A DNA stretch of 60,000 nt, from contig NC_081410.1 in assembly GCF_030272615.1 (NCBI RefSeq), forward strand, positions 255,303,533 through 255,363,532, given 5' to 3'. A program made the translations under genes and the position numbers. This DNA is from Cryptomeria japonica (taxonomy: Eukaryota > Streptophyta > Pinopsida > Cupressales > Cupressaceae). Positions 56,038 through 60,000 of this stretch are shown here, one piece after another (position 1 is the first letter of the stretch; every line of letters begins with the position of its first letter). The notes under the pieces are model-generated. The model worked only from the letters and a program-made list of their open reading frames with translations, was not told the origin of the DNA and searched no databases.

Positions 56038-58242
56038 GTACAGAGCATCAGGCTCATCCAATATCAAAAAATACCAAAAACATTCGGAAAACAGTCCTGA
56101 ACAAAATACAAAAATACAAAAATCAAGAAAATAGTAAAGAAAAATCATTCATCCAAATAGTGAAAACCACTTCGGTGGCACCTTGGGTAAGTATGGTGGT
56201 GAAAACCTAGTAAACAGGTTCCATTCGTAAAGGCTATGGCTCCATTGTCTTTCAGACTTGTTGTGATCACATCCATTGCATCCATTCATCCATCATTTAT
56301 ACCATGGCTTGTTATTGATCTGCAATCAGGATTATTACTTCATGTGTCTCGTGTCATGCTTTCATACTGACATCTAACTGGGGGCAAATATTCTTAAACC
56401 TACTGATGGGAGTGGATTCTCCATGCTTGTGATTCATTGAGTTTCTCATTAAAAAATGTCTTAAAATAATACCAAAAATATTCATAAAAACTCAGAAAAT
56501 CCCAAAAACATTTGCAAAATATCCTAAAGAAAATACCCAAAATATTTACAACATTCAAAAAATCCAAAAACATGACAAAAACATCAAAATCAATCAAAAA
56601 CATTGCAAAGTATATTATTCCTTGTACATACACATCACAAAATACACAAAACAACATTTTGAGCTACATCCTTCCTCACAAGGATGCATCCTTCCTCACA
56701 AACAAGACATGGTAATGTTTTCTTTGAAAAGAAAATTATGTTTGGCTGATAAGCACTTGGTCGATTTTTTCTTATTTATTTATATGATGTTCCTACGTTA
56801 CTCTAGGATATACACAAGTAATTAGAGTAGTCGAGATGGTTCTTGATATCTTTTTCTTTGTTTGCTGTCTACGAATTGTTCCAATGAAGTTCTGGGGCAT
56901 ATACTAATTGTGTTTACGTCGGAAGTTCACTAAGCTACGTGATCCTATGCAAAAATACAGTCATGGATCACTATGGCTTACTGACTACATCGTATACCTC
57001 GACCATTTGTACATGAACCAAGATGGAGGGGAACATTCCTTATCTACGATGTTTGCTTACAGGTGAAACGCTCAACCTTGGTTTCTACTACCTCATCCAA
57101 GATCGATACTACCATACTTGATGGTGAAAATTAAGCACTGTGAATAAGCCATGGATCACCATTTCATCTCATGTGTATATATTGCATTCCATTGCATTTC
57201 ATCCATCCATAAATCCATATCGTTGCATATCATTCATACATAGTCATGGCAATGGATACTCTATTTTTTCTCCTCTTACATAGGAATGGGTCCTAGGTCC
57301 TCCATACCTTCTATCTAACATTGAATGCCCCCCTCACCCTCCCGATCTCGATCATTAGCATTACATACCCTACATGGTGTGCCATCAGCCCAATCAAGCC
57401 ACGTTCATCACTATCCATCTCTAAAAGGAGGGGTTGCGTTTCCCATCCTAGGTCATCCTATAAGAAAAATAAGTTACTCTATCTACATAGGTACATAGAC
57501 TCATGCACACCTAGACTATCAACATATACTTTTTGATCAAGTATCTTCAGGTCTCAACAGGTAATCAATTATAGAAATCCTAGACTACAACAGGCATTTA
57601 CATCAATTGCCTAGTCTCAATAGGTACGCTAAGTCCAACAAACGCCACAAACACCCTACAACGCAAACACTATCAATTGATCAACCAATCAAACATAATC
57701 AAAACAGACAATTATATCAATTGTCTAAGTCTCAATGAGTATTTTCCTTCAGATACCTTGACTTCATTGGGCAATTACATCAATTGTCTAAGTCACAATA
57801 GGTCACTTTGACTCACTTACTCAGACTTTATCCTGTCCAAGCAACCAACTGACATCAACTGTCACGCTTTGACTCAATCGAGGCAATTCAATCGCTTGCA
57901 CTAGATTGTCCAGCCAATTTTGATCAATTGTCCAGTATCACTCAAAAGCACAAATACTACATTTGCACCGTGATCCATGTGAACTTCGGAAGCCTCTCAT
58001 TTCTCCGTATTCACTCCGTCTTCTCCCATTCTTTCACCATTATTTCTAATTTCTTCTCTTTTTACCTCCCCCAACTTATTTCTCTTTTTCGAGAGATCAC
58101 CCGATTTTTTCAAAAAAATTTGGCCCATCTCTCGAGGGGGCATACCACCCACTAAATTAACATTTTCGGGGCATAATTCTCATACCTATCTTTCTTTATT
58201 TGGAACGACGTGATAAACCGCACCGTCTCAAAGAGGGGCAAA
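56038..58242 (+). other. Element A 3' untranslated region
   Basis: No long frame. The stretch 56440-56660 is A-rich. It ends in the polypurine tract AAAGAGGGGCAAA (58230-58242) directly before the LTR. Confidence 0.8.
57580..57925 (+). repeat. Palindromic CAATTACATCAATTGTC repeats in the element A 3' region
   Basis: About four or five copies of (GA)CAATTACATCAATTG(TC) followed by TAAGTCTCAATAGGT, near 57591, 57708, 57772 and 57842, with a fragment near 57925. GACAATT/AATTGTC can pair. Spacing is 65-115 bp. Confidence 0.75.
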
Positions 58243-59649
58243 TGTAGACACATAAATCTGTCCACTTAATTAAATGAATATTTAGTATTTATTTGATTAT
58301 TTAAACCATCAATCAACAATTAATTAAATTAATATTTAATTAATTCATCTTGAACCTCTTCTCCTATTAATTAAATAAATTATTTAATTTATTTAAATTA
58401 ATTCATTAAACCATATTCTAACAATTAATTAAATGAATAAAACATATTTATTTAATTAACCCCTCTCCACATTTAAAATAAATAAATATTTATTTAAATC
58501 TCTAAAACCCTCCCACTTGCATTCTCCTACAAATAAAAGTTGCACAATTTTAGTTGAAATAAATGAATTTTATTTTAATTAAAATTCTATTTTCTCTCAC
58601 CCACCAAACCCACTTGCTCACTAATCCCCTTCTTTACTCTTCTAATCCCCTTATAGACTCTTATAACCCCTTCTAATTAGCCTAATCCCCCTCTCTAATC
58701 ATTTGCACATTCCCAAACAAAGGTCACTTCTCAAAAATGTCTCAAAGTCTTTCAAATGCATTAAAGGCTTTTATTCTTCAACAAGTTAACCCTCAAAGTC
58801 TTCGAAAGCCTTTATGGCTCTTACATAACCATTAATGGTTAACTCAACTTACCCACATGGTTAGAGACTTTCCCTCTAACTCAACCCTCATTTAACTCAT
58901 GGGTCTCTTCAAGCATTCATTGCTTTGACCATGGTTATCCCTTTAACTCTTACACAAGAGTTTATCCATTGGATAAAAGCAATTACCCTTGGATAAAAGC
59001 TTTGTCCACTAACTCAAGCCTAACCAAACCCTCCTAGGGTAATCTTCATGTCATCTCAAGCATTTAATGCTTCTTCCCTCTCCTCTCAAGCCATCTCATG
59101 TTGACACTTGTCATCATGGGATTGGGTTGAAAGCCATCACATGGAACACAAACCCATCAATCCTAGCCCTTCACAAGCCCACTCAATCTTGGCCATTCAA
59201 TCAACATTTTTTCCTATAAAAGGACCTCGTTTATTAAGAGAAAGGAGGAAGCATTTTGCATTGTTATTATACTAAGATTCACATAGACATTAATTAGGAG
59301 CTTTCTCATAGCAAATCATTTACACTTGCATAAACATTTGTTTCCATTTTTACAACCATCTTGAATCTTCATATGACATCCATGGATAGTGCTAAAAGCT
59401 AAGAGCTACACTCACGTGGGACTTGGAGAGGAGAGGAACAAGGGAGGAACATCTATGAGCCTCTTTGGGAGCATCTTGGGGGGTCTTCTTTCCCTTTTTC
59501 ATTTATGTATGCTCTTCATTGTTTGTTTTATATCTCTCTTGGTATGCATCTTAAGGTTTTTGAGTTCATTTGTGTTTGGTTTTGGTTGGAACTAATCTAT
59601 TAACGTTTGAACTTGTGTTTGTGCCTTGTGCCCTTTTTTCCTTGCATCA
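58243..59649 (+). repeat. 3' LTR of element A
   Basis: Starts TGTAGACACATAAAT after the polypurine tract and ends CTTGCATCA, then GGATC. Aligns throughout with 32702-34108; TATAAAAG at 59215-59222. Confidence 0.95.
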
Positions 59650-60000
59650 GGATCTATATTTGGTTGGTCCTTTGGTGGATCCAGTAACATAGGGTTTAAT
59701 CCTTTTTGAATGATGCCATATTGAGTAGTTACTATTTGGAGGAGTTGCAAGTTGACCTAACTTAAATCCTTGACCCCCTTGGAAGAATGATGCCACATTT
59801 GGAGAGAAGCATTTGGGAGTTACCTTGTTGATGAGATTTTTTTCACTTTCATTCTAATGCTTGAAAAAGTGCTTTCAAAGTCACTTAAGTGACCTAATTT
59901 GTTGTTGATATTGAAAATTGCACACTTTTTGGCTTAAGTGAGTTTTTGCTCTTCTTGGAAAGTGCTTGAGCAATTGACTATCATTTTTTTTTTTGATTTT
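59650..60000. other. Flank right of element A; no gene recognised
   Basis: Begins with the GGATC duplication. The joined pre-insertion sequence would continue from 32701 into TATATTTGG. No ORF or element feature was recognised. Confidence 0.6.

Larger units (their letters stand above)
32702..59649 (+). mobile_element. Element A: giant Tat/Ogre-type Ty3/gypsy retrotransposon, carrying a nested Copia element
   Basis: 1407-bp LTRs at 32702-34108 and 58243-59649, flanked by GGATC (32697-32701 and 59650-59654). The interior has, in order, a tRNA-Trp-like primer site, a 2.7-kb leader with tandem repeats, ORF1 (36869-40388), a 2.2-kb spacer, gag, protease with G-patch, RT, two RNase H regions, integrase, a 2.2-kb 3' untranslated part and a polypurine tract. 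Dual RNase H, the G-patch, the KHCEFHQGRGHKTSNC knuckle and an ORF upstream of gag place it in the Tat/Ogre/Retand lineage. Without the Copia insertion it is about 20.6 kb. LTRs differ by about 4% over the first 500 bp compared by eye. All coding regions are broken. Confidence 0.92.

Overview
This window looks like chromosomal DNA of a seed plant with a very large, transposon-filled genome, most likely a conifer or other gymnosperm. The lineage is an inference from the mix of old, nested, very long LTR retrotransposons and the near absence of genes. The only host-gene material I recognise is the 3' part of an intron-containing MAM33/p32-family gene (17816-18504) and a frameshifted TPR-protein relic (31529-32165). 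No tRNA, rRNA or CRISPR locus was seen.

Left third (1-16240). A decayed Ty3/gypsy element on the minus strand (called H here) carries gag at about 16230-15430, protease at about 15200-14910 and reverse transcriptase at 2394-1836. It is split by three same-orientation LTRs of one family (called L). L1 (1-1835) runs off the window. L2 (2395-6572) and L3 (6748-14802) are solo LTRs flanked by target duplications (GTTTT/GTTTT; GGCAG/GGTAG). They are unusually long, 4.18 kb and about 3.55 kb, and their U3 regions hold arrays of a short conserved motif. L1 and L2 carry GC-rich hairpin cores spaced about 165-180 bp apart. L3 carries a different motif about every 40 bp. L3 was later hit by a gag-protease-only element (called G, 7332-11834, AACAT duplications, 879/878-bp LTRs).

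Middle (16241-32701). This part holds the MAM33-like exons, a 2-kb pyrimidine-rich then purine-rich block, a Copia 3' remnant (about 23600-24170), an AT-rich stretch with a TAGGTTAAATCAATT motif, a complex repeat domain (25735-28020: 54-bp units in both orientations, a GCGGGATAAG motif array, a 31-bp satellite), AT-rich noncoding DNA and the TPR relic.

Right half (32702-59649). One giant Ty3/gypsy element of the Tat/Ogre type (called A), 26.9 kb with its insert and about 20.6 kb without, has 1407-bp LTRs and GGATC duplications. In order it has a tRNA-Trp-like primer site, a repeat-rich leader with hairpin-forming tandem repeats and an internal TATA-like box, an upstream ORF1 of about 1,170 codons with no recognised domain, gag with a CCHC-like knuckle, protease plus G-patch, RT, two RNase H regions and integrase. 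A young Copia element (49500-55885, 661-bp LTRs, AACAT duplications) splits the integrase. Every element coding region is interrupted, largely by stops explained by C-to-T change, so none looks autonomous. A recurring theme is that four retroelement noncoding segments carry arrays of short palindromic or conserved motifs.
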